From assembly GCF_019468565.1 (NCBI RefSeq), contig NZ_CP080521.1, positions 1,178,001 through 1,242,000 on the forward strand: a DNA stretch of 64,000 nucleotides. Reading direction: 5' to 3'. The notes below the pieces were generated by a model. The model saw only the letters and a list, made by a program, of their open reading frames with translations, searched no databases and was not told where the DNA came from. This document shows, piece after piece, positions 7,851 to 16,825 of this stretch. The stretch's first letter is position 1; the number at the start of each line of letters is the position of its first letter. The stretch is from Pseudonocardia sp. DSM 110487. Its GTDB lineage: Bacteria; Actinomycetota; Actinomycetes; Mycobacteriales; Pseudonocardiaceae. Made by a program: the position numbers and the translations under genes.

Positions 7851-9046
7851 CGGCTCCGGCTCCGGCGGCGAAGAAGAGTTCCGAGCGGTTCGCCCTCGAC
7901 GGGTACCGCGCCGTGGCCGCGGTCGCGGTGCTCACGTTCCACGCCTACCAGTACAACCGCCTCCGGTACTGGCCGCTCGAGGGCACCGTGTGGCACGACC
8001 TGATGCTCTACAGCGACCTCGCCGTGGACATGTTCTTCGTGCTCTCGGGCTTGCTGCTGGGGTTGCCGTTCGCGCGGGCCGCGCTGGGCATGGGTTCACA
8101 GCGCTCGGCGAAGATGTTCGTGCTGCGCCGGCTCGCGCGGCTGATGCCGCTGTACCTGACCGTGGTGCTGCTCGTCTGGTCGATCACCAACCCGGAGTTC
8201 CCCGGTGACCTGCGCGACCTCGTGCTGCACCTGACGTTCACCCACGTCTACAGCGACGACCGGATCTTCTACACCAATGGCCCGGCCTGGACGCTGGCGT
8301 GCGAGATGCACTTCTTCGTGCTGCTCGGGGTGCTGGGCAGCCTGGCGCAGCGGTATGTCCCCCGGATCGGATCGATGGGCGTCCGCTACCTCGTGCTGGT
8401 CGCTGGGGTCGTCGCGCTGATGCTGCTGAGCATCGGCTACCGCGTCTGGGCCGCCTACGTCCGGCACTTCCCGCACGACTCGTGGTCGGCGTGGTTCAAC
8501 CCGCTCGCCAAGCTCGATGTGTTCGCGCTCGGCCTGCTCCTGTCGATCCTCGCGGCGAGTGGCTTCAAGATCCGCGCGCGGCTCGGCCGGATCGCCGTGC
8601 TCGCGGTGGCGGGCGGCTTCGTCTACCTGTCCGTCCTCGTGCACGCCGACGGCGACCAGGTGTCGATCACCCAGCACACGTTCGCCGGCGCGGCCTGCAC
8701 GTTCCTGCTGGCCTCCACCACGCTCGCCCCCCGCCAGCCGCGCTGGCTGGGGTCGAAGCCGATGGTGTTCATGGGCACCATCAGCTACGGGATCTACCTG
8801 TGGCAGGAGCCGGTGCAGCGCGTGCTCGCCGACAACGGGCTGCTACCCCCCAAACAGGGTGGACCGGCCTTCCTGATCGCCGCGGCGATCGTCTTCGCCG
8901 TCACGTTGGCCGTGGCGTGGCTGAGCTACCACGTGATCGAGCGCACGGGCCTGCGCATCCTCGCGAGCGTCGACGGCTCGGGACGGCCCCGCGACTACTA
9001 CCCGGAACCGGGGCCACCGCCGCAACCGCTCCTCGTGGATCGATGA
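7847..9046 (+). CDS. Acyltransferase 3 family membrane O-acyltransferase
   Basis: 399 residues from the GTG at 7847, which overlaps the stop of the glycosyltransferase (GTGA). Multispanning membrane protein of the acyltransferase 3 (OafA/NodX) type: FALDGYRAVAAVAVLTFHAY near the N-terminus with the conserved His in helix 1, VDMFFVLSGLLLGLPF, FVLRRLARLMPLYL, and GPAWTLACEMHFFVLL. Such enzymes move acetyl or other acyl groups to sugars on the outer face of the membrane. In this operon it probably decorates the polymer made by the upstream synthase. Ends with a Pro-rich cytoplasmic tail. Confidence 0.9.
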   Translation: MTAPAPAAKKSSERFALDGYRAVAAVAVLTFHAYQYNRLRYWPLEGTVWHDLMLYSDLAVDMFFVLSGLLLGLPFARAALGMGSQRSAKMFVLRRLARLMPLYLTVVLLVWSITNPEFPGDLRDLVLHLTFTHVYSDDRIFYTNGPAWTLACEMHFFVLLGVLGSLAQRYVPRIGSMGVRYLVLVAGVVALMLLSIGYRVWAAYVRHFPHDSWSAWFNPLAKLDVFALGLLLSILAASGFKIRARLGRIAVLAVAGGFVYLSVLVHADGDQVSITQHTFAGAACTFLLASTTLAPRQPRWLGSKPMVFMGTISYGIYLWQEPVQRVLADNGLLPPKQGGPAFLIAAAIVFAVTLAVAWLSYHVIERTGLRILASVDGSGRPRDYYPEPGPPPQPLLVDR

Positions 9047-11571
9047 CCCGGGCTCACCTCGTCGGCATCCTGCCCACGCACGTTCTGTTCGGAGCGCTCG
9101 GCGTCGTCGTCCTGATCACGGCGGCGCTCGTGATCCAGGGGGAGGACGAGACCGGGCCGCGCGCCCCGGACCCGTTCGTCGCCCGCGACGTGGCGAGCCT
9201 GCGGCCGACGCTCGACGTCACCGACCACGGCGTGCCGGTCGCGGCCGGGGACGTGCTGCCGTCGCTGGAGTGGCAGCCCGACCGGCACCGCGTCGATCTC
9301 GGCGGCACCTGGCGCAGCCAGCGCGTCGAGGCCGATCACGAGCTGTCGCTCACCGACCGGGCGAGGTCGCTGCCCGAGATCGAGCAGCGGGCCGGTGGCC
9401 GGCAGAACCCCGATTACGACGACAGCGGGTGGACGCGCCACCCCGTGCCGTCCCCGGAGAACGAGCTCCACGGGGCCGATCCGCCGGAGGAGTACCAGGG
9501 TGGCGTCTGGTACCGGCGCACCGTGGACGCGCCCGCTCCCGCCGATCGGGAGCGGGTGCGCCTGGTCTTCGCGGCGGTGTCGTCGATCGCCGACGTCTGG
9601 ATCAACGGGCGGTGGGTCGGCTACCACGAGGGTGGCTACACCCCGTTCGTCGTCGACGTGACCGACGCGATGCGGGAGCGGCCAGGCCCGCTCACGATCT
9701 CCGTGCGGATCGACAACCCGCCGCTCGGCCCGTACGCCGGCACCGTGCCCGCACAGACCGTCGACTGGGTGAACTACACGGGCATCCTGCAGGAGGTCTA
9801 CCTGGAGTACGTCCCGGCCGGTGGCATCGCGCGCCTCGACGCCGTTCCCCGTGCGCTGCCGGGCATCGACCCCCGCGAGCGGGTCGGCCTCGACGTCACG
9901 CTGGTCGCGGGACCGGACCTCGCCCCGGAGGACTTGACGTTGCAGCTCGCCCATGCCGACGTGCGTCCGGAACTGCTCACCGCCCGCCGGCCCGCCGACC
10001 TCGCCGGCGCCGTGGCGGCCGCCGAGGAGACCGGCCGGACCGTGGAGCGGGCCAGCGGTCACACGGTCGTGCGCGTGACGCTGGAGGTGGCGCGGCCGTG
10101 GCTCTGGTCGCCCGAGGCCCCTGCGCTGTACGTCCTCACCGCATCGATCCCCGGTGACCGCTACGCCACGCAGGTCGGACTGCGCACGGTCGGCGTGGCG
10201 GCCGACGGGCCGCAGGTGCTGCTCAACGGGCGCGCGGCGCGCTTCGTCGGGCTCAACCGGCACGAGGAGTGGCCCGACACCGGCCGCACCACCACCGACC
10301 TCGACCGGCTCGCCGCCGACCTGAGCCGCATCCGCGACACCGGCGCCACGCTGCTGCGCACCGCGCACTACCCGAACAGCGCCATGACCTACCTGCTCGC
10401 CGACCGCATCGGGCTCGCCGTGATCGAGGAGATCCCGATGTGGTGGACGGACGCGTACGCGTTCGCCGACCAGGAGCGGCGCCGCATCGCCGACCAGATG
10501 TGGCGCGAGATGATCTTCCGGGATCGCAACCGGCCGTCCGTGCTCGCGTGGAGCGCCGTCAACGAGGCCCGCGCGCAGAACGCCCGCGCGGCCTACCTGA
10601 ACCGCCTGGTGCGGGACCTACGTCTGCGCTACCCGGACGGCAGGCTGGTCACCCAGTCGGCGGCCGCCGACCGCCCCGGTGCGGACGACCCGAGCCGCCA
10701 CCAGGTCGACGTCGCCGGCTACACCGTCTACGCGGGCACGTTCGACGACGACGCGCCCGACGGCGTGACCCGCCGGGTGGCAGGCTTCCTCGCCGACGTG
10801 CACGCCGCGGATCCGCGGCAGCCGGTCTGGGTGACTGAGTTCGGCGCCTATGCCGGACCGCGCGACGTCAAGGCGGACCGGCAGGCGGAGCTGTTCGACG
10901 CCGTCTGGTCCGCGCTGAAGAGCGACCCTTACCTCTCGGGGGCGGCGTGGTGGTCGGCCGCGGACAACTTCACCCCCATCGCAGGCGTGAACACCTTCGG
11001 GCTCCAGCCGATGGACGGCCGCGGCAGGCGTCCGGTGGCCGCGAAGCTGCGTGCCGCGTTCCAGGCGGCGCCTCCGGTGACGTCCGGCCCGTTGCTCGCC
11101 GCGCGGGAACCGTTCGTCCCCGACCCGTTGCCCGCGCCCGACCACCCGCGCCTCGCACCCGGCACGCTGTCCGACTTCTCCGCCGCGGACCCGGCCGAGC
11201 CTGCGGGCGGCGCGCGGCTCGAGACCCGCGACGGTGTGCTCGTGCTGCACCGCACGGGGGAGAAGCCGAGTGCGGCCGTCTACCTGTACGGGCGGCCGGT
11301 CGACCTCAGCGCGTCCACCCGGCTGTGCCTGTCGGTGCTCGACCCCGACGGCGGCGCTCGCCTGAGGTTCGAGCTGCGCGACACCAACGGGGCCACCACG
11401 GACGTCACGGCGACCGAGTCGACGGCGCCCGGCGCCGCGGAGCCGCGGTGCGCGTCGCTGGCCGACGACCGCGACGCCCGGATCGACCTCACCCGCGTCG
11501 ACCTGGTCACCGTCACCCTTCAGAACGCCAGCAGCGAGCAGATCACGATCGATGACCTGACTCTCTTCTGA
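9043..11571 (+). CDS. Membrane-anchored GH2 family glycoside hydrolase
   Basis: 842 residues from the ATG at 9043, which overlaps the preceding stop (ATGA). One N-terminal membrane helix (about 6-28) with no lipobox anchors it outside. Then the GH2 sugar-binding jelly roll (VWYRRTVDAP, VWINGRWVGYHEGGYTPF), an Ig-like domain, and a TIM barrel with NRHEEWPD, the acid/base in SAVNEAR (N507-E508) and nucleophile Glu in VTEFGAY (E599). A C-terminal beta-rich segment (about 705-842) resembles a carbohydrate-binding module. GH2 covers beta-galactosidases, glucuronidases and mannosidases; the specificity cannot be read. Operon position suggests it trims or releases the operon's own polysaccharide. 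Confidence 0.88.
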   Translation: MTRAHLVGILPTHVLFGALGVVVLITAALVIQGEDETGPRAPDPFVARDVASLRPTLDVTDHGVPVAAGDVLPSLEWQPDRHRVDLGGTWRSQRVEADHELSLTDRARSLPEIEQRAGGRQNPDYDDSGWTRHPVPSPENELHGADPPEEYQGGVWYRRTVDAPAPADRERVRLVFAAVSSIADVWINGRWVGYHEGGYTPFVVDVTDAMRERPGPLTISVRIDNPPLGPYAGTVPAQTVDWVNYTGILQEVYLEYVPAGGIARLDAVPRALPGIDPRERVGLDVTLVAGPDLAPEDLTLQLAHADVRPELLTARRPADLAGAVAAAEETGRTVERASGHTVVRVTLEVARPWLWSPEAPALYVLTASIPGDRYATQVGLRTVGVAADGPQVLLNGRAARFVGLNRHEEWPDTGRTTTDLDRLAADLSRIRDTGATLLRTAHYPNSAMTYLLADRIGLAVIEEIPMWWTDAYAFADQERRRIADQMWREMIFRDRNRPSVLAWSAVNEARAQNARAAYLNRLVRDLRLRYPDGRLVTQSAAADRPGADDPSRHQVDVAGYTVYAGTFDDDAPDGVTRRVAGFLADVHAADPRQPVWVTEFGAYAGPRDVKADRQAELFDAVWSALKSDPYLSGAAWWSAADNFTPIAGVNTFGLQPMDGRGRRPVAAKLRAAFQAAPPVTSGPLLAAREPFVPDPLPAPDHPRLAPGTLSDFSAADPAEPAGGARLETRDGVLVLHRTGEKPSAAVYLYGRPVDLSASTRLCLSVLDPDGGARLRFELRDTNGATTDVTATESTAPGAAEPRCASLADDRDARIDLTRVDLVTVTLQNASSEQITIDDLTLF

Positions 11572-11657
11572 GGGCGCTGTGTGCGGACATTCACAGCGGG
11601 ACCGCAGTCTGCGGGGAGATACTGCCCGGTAACTCGCCCAGCGTCGGGAGGACGTCG

Positions 11658-12851
11658 ATGGCCAAGCTCGCCCAGACCGCAGGCCTCACCGAGATCCAGC
11701 AGGAGATACTGGCCACGGTCCGCACGTTCGTGGACAAGGAGATCCTCCCGCACGCCAACGCGCTGGAGCATGCCGACACCTACCCGCAGGAGATAGTCGA
11801 CGGGATGAAGGAGATGGGCCTGTTCGGGCTCACCATCCCGGAGGAGTTCGGAGGGCTAGGCGAGTCGCTGCTGACGTACGCGCTGGTCGTCGAGCAGATC
11901 GCGCGCGGGTGGATGAGCGTGTCGGGCGTGATCAACACGCACTTCATCGTGGCGCACATGATCACCCAGCACGGCACGGACGAGCAGAAGCAGCGCTACC
12001 TCCCGGGGATGGCGGCCGGTGAGGTGCGGGGCTCGTTCTCGATGTCGGAGCCGGACCTCGGCTCGGACGTCGCCGCGATCTCCACGAAGGCAGTGGCCGA
12101 TGGCGACGATTTCGTCATCGACGGTGCCAAGATGTGGCTGACCAACGGCGGTACCTCGAACCTCACCGCCGTCCTCGTACGCACCGACGAGGGTGCCGAC
12201 CGGGCGCACCAGAACCTCACCTGCTTCCTGGTGGACAAGCCGGAGGGCTACGGCGAGGTCGCGCCCGGCCTCACCGTCCCCGGCAAGATCGACAAGATGG
12301 GGTACAAGGGCGTCGACACCACCGAGCTGGTGTTCTCCGGCCACCGCGTGCCCGCCGCGCAGATCCTTGGCGGCAGGCGCGGCGGTGGGTTCGCCCAGAT
12401 GATGGACGGCGTCGAGGTGGGGCGGGTCAACGTCGCGGCCAGGGCCTGCGGCATCGCGATCCGCGCGTTCGAGCTGGCCGTCGAGTACGCCCAGCAGCGC
12501 CGCACCTTCGGCAAGCCGATCGCCGAACACCAGGCCATCGCGTTCAAGCTCGCCGAGATGGCCACCAAGGTGGAGGCCGCGCACCTGATGATGGTCAACG
12601 CCGCCCGGCTGAAGGACTCCGGCGAGCGGTTCGACGTCGAGGCGGGCATGGCCAAGCTCCTGGCCAGCGAGTACTGCGCCGAGGTCACGCAGGAGTCGTT
12701 CCGCATCCACGGCGGCTACGGCTACTCCAAGGAGTACGAGATCGAGCGGCTCATGCGCGAGGCGCCGTTCCTGCTCATCGGCGAGGGCACGTCCGAGATC
12801 CAGAAGACGATCATCAGCCGAGGCCTGCTGCGGGAGTACAAGCTTCGCTAG
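11658..12851 (+). CDS. Acyl-CoA dehydrogenase
   Basis: 397 residues. Full acyl-CoA dehydrogenase: helical N-domain, FSMSEPDLGSDVAAI and WLTNGG flavin/substrate motifs in the beta domain, RRTFGKPIAEHQAIAFKLAEM, then IHGGYGYSKEYEIERL and GEGTSEIQKTII, which carries the usual catalytic Glu region. Oxidises an acyl-CoA to the 2-enoyl-CoA with FAD, passing electrons to ETF. An ATG preceded by GGGAGG at 11646-11651 supports the start. In mycobacteria the similar fadE19 lies with a citE-like lyase and a MaoC hydratase, and both types are in this window. Exact substrate (branched-chain or methylmalyl pathway) is inference. Confidence 0.93.
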   Translation: MAKLAQTAGLTEIQQEILATVRTFVDKEILPHANALEHADTYPQEIVDGMKEMGLFGLTIPEEFGGLGESLLTYALVVEQIARGWMSVSGVINTHFIVAHMITQHGTDEQKQRYLPGMAAGEVRGSFSMSEPDLGSDVAAISTKAVADGDDFVIDGAKMWLTNGGTSNLTAVLVRTDEGADRAHQNLTCFLVDKPEGYGEVAPGLTVPGKIDKMGYKGVDTTELVFSGHRVPAAQILGGRRGGGFAQMMDGVEVGRVNVAARACGIAIRAFELAVEYAQQRRTFGKPIAEHQAIAFKLAEMATKVEAAHLMMVNAARLKDSGERFDVEAGMAKLLASEYCAEVTQESFRIHGGYGYSKEYEIERLMREAPFLLIGEGTSEIQKTIISRGLLREYKLR

Positions 12852-12991
12852 GACCCTCCTAGGCCTGACAAGCGTCGGTTGGGTCTCCATGTGATGATCG
12901 TCGGAATGGGCACTACGTCCCTGGTCCTCGCGTTGACATGATGTGGGCTCGAGAGCACCAGGAGCCCAGACTTCGAGGAAAAGGAGGCCCC

Positions 12992-13510
12992 GTGACCACT
13001 CCGTTCGGTGGCCCCGCGCGCACCGCGCCCGGACTGCCCAACCTGCCGACCCCACCCACCGGGTGGCCGGTCGGTTCCTACGCCACCTACGAGGAGGCGC
13101 AGCGGGCCGTCGACCACCTCGCCGATTCGGACTTCCCGGTCCGTGACGTCACGATCGTCGGCGTCGACCTGATGCTGGTCGAGCGCGTGATCGGCCGGCT
13201 CACCTGGGGCCGGGTGCTCGCTTCCGGCGCCGCGTCCGGCGCATGGTTCGGTCTGTTCGTCGGCCTGCTGCTGAGCCTGGTGAGCCAGGGCGGCACCTCG
13301 TTCGGGCCGATCCTGCTCGGCCTCGGCTTCGGTCTCGTGTTCGGGTTGATCTTCGCCGCCGTCACGTACGGCCTGTCCCGCGGCCGCCGTGACTTCCAGT
13401 CGGTGAGCCAGCTCGTCGCCGGCCGGTACGACGTCCTCTGCCAGCCCCGGAACGCGGAGAAGGCCCGCGAGCTACTGGCGAAGCTCGCCATGAGCGGGGG
13501 CCCGGCCTAA
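12992..13510 (+). CDS. General stress protein 17M-like membrane protein
   Basis: 172 residues from the GTG at 12992, preceded by an excellent ribosome site AAGGAGG. N-terminal small alpha/beta domain (SYATYEEAQRAVDHLADSDFPVRDVTIVGVDL, YflT/17M-like), then two Gly-rich membrane helices (about 75-95 and 102-123), then a short domain ending in RYDVLCQPRNAEKARELL. In mycobacteria the corresponding gene (Rv1234) directly precedes lpqY, as here. Role in the stress response is assumed from the family name only. An in-frame ATG at 12938 would add residues with no conservation signal. Confidence 0.85.
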   Translation: MTTPFGGPARTAPGLPNLPTPPTGWPVGSYATYEEAQRAVDHLADSDFPVRDVTIVGVDLMLVERVIGRLTWGRVLASGAASGAWFGLFVGLLLSLVSQGGTSFGPILLGLGFGLVFGLIFAAVTYGLSRGRRDFQSVSQLVAGRYDVLCQPRNAEKARELLAKLAMSGGPA

Positions 13511-13578
13511 ATCCACCTTGTCGTTCCCCTAACCCTCGCCCCAGCGATTGCGGCCCCTTCCCGACGCGCATAGGTTCT

Positions 13579-13602
13579 GATCACCGGCCACTGGCCGTGA
13601 TC
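13579..13602. promoter_or_regulatory. Palindromic operator upstream of the sugar ABC transporter
   Basis: 24-bp near-perfect inverted repeat with outer arms GATCAC/GTGATC and inner GGCCA/TGGCC, about 60 bp before the lpqY-like start. Its size and position fit an operator for a LacI, GntR or similar sugar-responsive repressor; the regulator gene is not in the window. Confidence 0.5.
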
Positions 13603-13662
13603 GGGATCACACTCGCGGGCGACGGCGCCTCGTCGTCCCCGCATTTCGGGACGGAGAGACGC

Positions 13663-15021
13663 ATGGGGGAGCCGGTCCATTCGACGCTCCGGCGGCGACG
13701 CGGACGCCCGCTCGCCGCGGCGGCCTGCGGGCTCCTGGTCGCCGCGGCGGTGGCCGGATGCAGCTCGGGCCCGGCCGGGCCACCGGTGCTCAACTTCTAC
13801 ACGCCTGCCGACAACGCGAGTGGCTACGCCGCCGGCGCCGAGGCGTGCACCGAGGCGGCGAACGGCCGCTACGTCGTGACGCAGCAGACGCTGCCGAAGG
13901 CCGCGGACGACCAACGGCTGCAGCTCGCCCGCCGCCTCGTCGCCGGCGATCCCGAGGTCGACCTTGTGGCGCTGGACGTCACGTGGACCGCCGAGTTCGC
14001 CGAGGCAGGCTGGATCGAGCCGTGGCCCGACGACGCCGCGGCGGCCGTCGAGCAGGGCACTCTCGAGGGGCCGCTCGAGACCGCCCGGTACCAGGGCCGG
14101 CTCTGGGCGGCGCCGCTCAACACGAACACGCAGCTGCTCTGGTACCGCACGGACCTCGCGCCGCAGCCACCGCAGACGTGGGACCAGATGATCCAGATGT
14201 CCGAGGCGCTGCACGAGAAGGGCCTGCCCTCCTACATCGAGGTGCAGGCGGCGCAGTACGAGGGCATCTCGGTCTGGTTCAACACGCTGCTCACCAGCGC
14301 GGGCGGCCAGCTCGTCAACGAGAACGGCGACGTTCTCGTCGACGACGGCGACGCAGCCCACAAGGCCACGTCGATCATGCAGCGGGTGGCGGGCTCGCCC
14401 GCGAGCGACCCGTCGCTGTCGGTGGCCCAGGAGAACGACGGGCGCCTGCAGATGGAGGCGGGCGTCGCGGCGTTCCAGGTCAACTACCCGTTCGTGAACG
14501 CCTCGATCAACACCCCTCCACCGGACGGCGGTGGTGGCGGCACGTTCATCGACGAGCAGGGCCGCCCGACCGGCGAGGACACCGGACGCCAGGTCGTGGA
14601 CGTGTTCGCGTGGGCGCCCTACCCGCGGGTGGACCCGAGCCGACCGGCGACGCCGACCATCGGCGGGATCAACATCGGCGTGAGCACCACCGGCGGCAAC
14701 CAAGACCTGGCATTCGAGGCCGCGCAGTGTCTGCGGAACCGGGAGAACCAGCTCACGAACGCCACGCAGGGCGGCGTGCCGCCGACGCTGGCCGAGCTGT
14801 ACGACGACCCGTCGTTCCAGGCCGAGTACCCGGCGTGGGAAGCCATCCGCGACTCCCTCGAGAACGCGAGCGTCCGGCCGCTGACCCCCGCCTACACGAG
14901 CATCTCGATCGTGCTCGCCGACCTCCTCAACCCGCCTGCGCAGATCGACCCGGACGCGGTCGTCCCGCGGATGGCGACCGAGGTCGAGCGCGCCGTGAAC
15001 TCGGAAGGACTGGTGCCCTGA
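13663..15021 (+). CDS. lpqY: LpqY-like trehalose/sugar ABC transporter substrate-binding lipoprotein
   Basis: 452 residues from the ATG at 13663 (GGAGAG site upstream). Arg-rich N-region, hydrophobic segment and lipobox AVAGC place the lipidated Cys at position 33, so it is anchored on the outer face of the membrane. The rest is an extracellular solute-binding protein of the family 1 type (VDLVALDVTWTAEFAEAGWIEPW, WYRTDLAPQPPQTWDQMIQM). It is first of four genes with permeases and ATPase matching the lpqY-sugA-sugB-sugC order of mycobacteria, where the system recycles trehalose. Trehalose is therefore the best guess for the ligand but other disaccharides are possible. Confidence 0.88.
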   Translation: MGEPVHSTLRRRRGRPLAAAACGLLVAAAVAGCSSGPAGPPVLNFYTPADNASGYAAGAEACTEAANGRYVVTQQTLPKAADDQRLQLARRLVAGDPEVDLVALDVTWTAEFAEAGWIEPWPDDAAAAVEQGTLEGPLETARYQGRLWAAPLNTNTQLLWYRTDLAPQPPQTWDQMIQMSEALHEKGLPSYIEVQAAQYEGISVWFNTLLTSAGGQLVNENGDVLVDDGDAAHKATSIMQRVAGSPASDPSLSVAQENDGRLQMEAGVAAFQVNYPFVNASINTPPPDGGGGGTFIDEQGRPTGEDTGRQVVDVFAWAPYPRVDPSRPATPTIGGINIGVSTTGGNQDLAFEAAQCLRNRENQLTNATQGGVPPTLAELYDDPSFQAEYPAWEAIRDSLENASVRPLTPAYTSISIVLADLLNPPAQIDPDAVVPRMATEVERAVNSEGLVP

Positions 15022-15983
15022 TGACCGTCTCGAGCACGGCCCCTGCCGCCGAGGTCGAGACCTCGGCCCGGGCCCCGAAGCACCGGGGCAAGCCTCCGCT
15101 GTCGGAGGGGGCTCGCGCCGAGCGGAAGCTGGCGTTCCTGCTCTGCGCCCCCGCCGTGATCATCATGGTCGCGGTGACGGCCTACCCCATCGGCTACGCC
15201 CTGTGGCTGTCCCTGCAGCGCTACGACCTGCGGTTCCCGGCCGACCGGGCGTTCGCCGGGCTGTCGAACTACGTGGCGGTGCTCTCATCGGGCTACTGGT
15301 GGTCGGCGTTCGGAATCACGTTGCTGATCACCGTGGTCTCGGTGGTGATCGAGTTCGTGCTCGGCCTCACCCTCGCGCTGGTCATGCACCGCACGATCGT
15401 CGGCCGCGGACTCACCCGCACCGTCGTGCTGATCCCGTACGGCATCGTCACCGTCGTCGCGGCGTTCAGCTGGCAGTTCGCCTGGACCCCTGAGACCGGC
15501 TACCTCGCCAACATGCTCCCGGCGGGCAGCGCGCCGCTCACCGACCAGGCCGCGGCGATCGTGCTGATCATCATCGCCGAGGTCTGGAAGACCACGCCGT
15601 TCATGGCGCTCCTGCTGCTGGCCGGACTGGCGCTCGTGCCGGACGACCTGCTCAAGGCCGCCCAGGTGGACGGCGCGGGGCCGTGGGAGCGCCTCACGCA
15701 GATCATCCTGCCGATGATGAAGCCCGCGATCCTCGTGGCGCTGCTCTTCCGCACGCTCGACGCGTTCCGCATCTTCGACAACATCTACATCCTCACCGGC
15801 GGCTCGAACGGCACCGGATCGGTCTCGATGCTGGGTTACAACAACCTGTTCCGGGCGTTCAACCTCGGCATCGGGTCGGCGATCAGCGTGCTGATATTCA
15901 TCTCCGTCGCACTGATCGCATTCATCTTCATCAAGCTGTTCGGCGCCGCGGCGCCGGGCTCCGAGACCGAGGGGAGGCGCTGA
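15021..15983 (+). CDS. sugA: SugA-like ABC transporter permease
   Basis: 320 residues; ATG at 15021 overlaps the preceding stop (TGATG), so translation is coupled. Six membrane helices of the MalF type with the cytoplasmic EAA loop AAQVDGAGPWERLTQIILPMM, which docks to the ATPase. Long charged N-terminal tail (about 35 residues). Forms the channel with the SugB-like permease. Position between the binding protein and second permease matches the mycobacterial sugA. Confidence 0.92.
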   Translation: MTVSSTAPAAEVETSARAPKHRGKPPLSEGARAERKLAFLLCAPAVIIMVAVTAYPIGYALWLSLQRYDLRFPADRAFAGLSNYVAVLSSGYWWSAFGITLLITVVSVVIEFVLGLTLALVMHRTIVGRGLTRTVVLIPYGIVTVVAAFSWQFAWTPETGYLANMLPAGSAPLTDQAAAIVLIIIAEVWKTTPFMALLLLAGLALVPDDLLKAAQVDGAGPWERLTQIILPMMKPAILVALLFRTLDAFRIFDNIYILTGGSNGTGSVSMLGYNNLFRAFNLGIGSAISVLIFISVALIAFIFIKLFGAAAPGSETEGRR

Positions 15984-15984
15984 G

Positions 15985-16821
15985 ATGGCCGTCGCGACCA
16001 CGACAGGTGCGAAGAGCAAGTGGGCCGGGGCCAACACGCTGGTGCTGCTCTACGCGCTCGTCCCGGTGCTGTGGATCCTCAGCCTGTCGTTCAAACCGGC
16101 GAGCACCATCACCGACGGCAACTTCATCCCGCGGGAATGGACGCTGGAGAACTACGCCCAGGTGTTCGGTGTCTCCCTGTTCACCAGCGCGCTGATCAAC
16201 TCGATCGGTATCGCGATCATCGCGACCGTGCTCGCCGTCGTGATCGGCACGATGGCCGCGTACGCGATCGCCCGGCTGCGGTTCCCCGGCAAGGGCCTGC
16301 TGGTGGGCATCTCGCTGCTGATCGCGATGTTCCCGCCGATCTCGCTGGTGAGCCCGCTGTTCGACATCGAGCGCGCCATCGGCCTGTTCGACACGTGGCC
16401 CGGCCTGATCCTGCCCTACATCACGTTCTCGCTGCCGCTGGCGATCTACACGCTCTCGGCGTTCTTCCGCGAGATCCCGTGGGAGCTGGAGAAGGCCGCC
16501 AAGATGGACGGGGCCACGCCGCTGCAGGCGTTCCGATCGGTGATCGTGCCGCTCGCCGCCCCCGGTGTGTTCACCACGGCCATCCTGGTGTTCATCTTCT
16601 GCTGGAACGACTTCCTGTTCGCACTCTCCCTGACCTCCACCGAGCGCTCGCAGACGGCCACCGTCGCGATCGCGAACTTCACGGGGGCCAGTGAGTTCGC
16701 CGAGCCGACCGGCTCGATCGCGGCGGCCGCTGTGCTGCTCACCATCCCGATCATCATCTTCGTGTTCTTCTTCCAGCGGCGCATCGTCGCCGGTCTGACC
16801 TCCGGCGCAGTGAAGGGCTGA
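15985..16821 (+). CDS. sugB: SugB-like ABC transporter permease
   Basis: 278 residues, MalG-type permease starting one base after the upstream stop. Membrane helices include TLVLLYALVPVLWILSLSF and VFTTAILVFIFCWNDFLFAL; the EAA loop is EKAAKMDGATPLQAFRSVIVPLAAPG. It ends 4 bp before the ATPase gene. Partner of the SugA-like permease in one importer. Confidence 0.93.
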   Translation: MAVATTTGAKSKWAGANTLVLLYALVPVLWILSLSFKPASTITDGNFIPREWTLENYAQVFGVSLFTSALINSIGIAIIATVLAVVIGTMAAYAIARLRFPGKGLLVGISLLIAMFPPISLVSPLFDIERAIGLFDTWPGLILPYITFSLPLAIYTLSAFFREIPWELEKAAKMDGATPLQAFRSVIVPLAAPGVFTTAILVFIFCWNDFLFALSLTSTERSQTATVAIANFTGASEFAEPTGSIAAAAVLLTIPIIIFVFFFQRRIVAGLTSGAVKG

Positions 16822-16825
16822 GAAA

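Noticed and set aside
8299..9042. Long reading frame that extends the GH2 gene upstream through the acyltransferase gene
   Set aside because: It overlaps a clear acyltransferase 3 gene in another frame, its translation is Arg/Pro/Ala-rich with no motifs, and a coupled ATGA start at 9043 begins the membrane anchor.
12852..12991. TTGACA near 12932 as the -35 of the stress-protein promoter
   Set aside because: No acceptable -10 hexamer was found at 16-19 bp; stress-sigma patterns such as GGAAT-N18-GTT were tried and the spacing did not fit.
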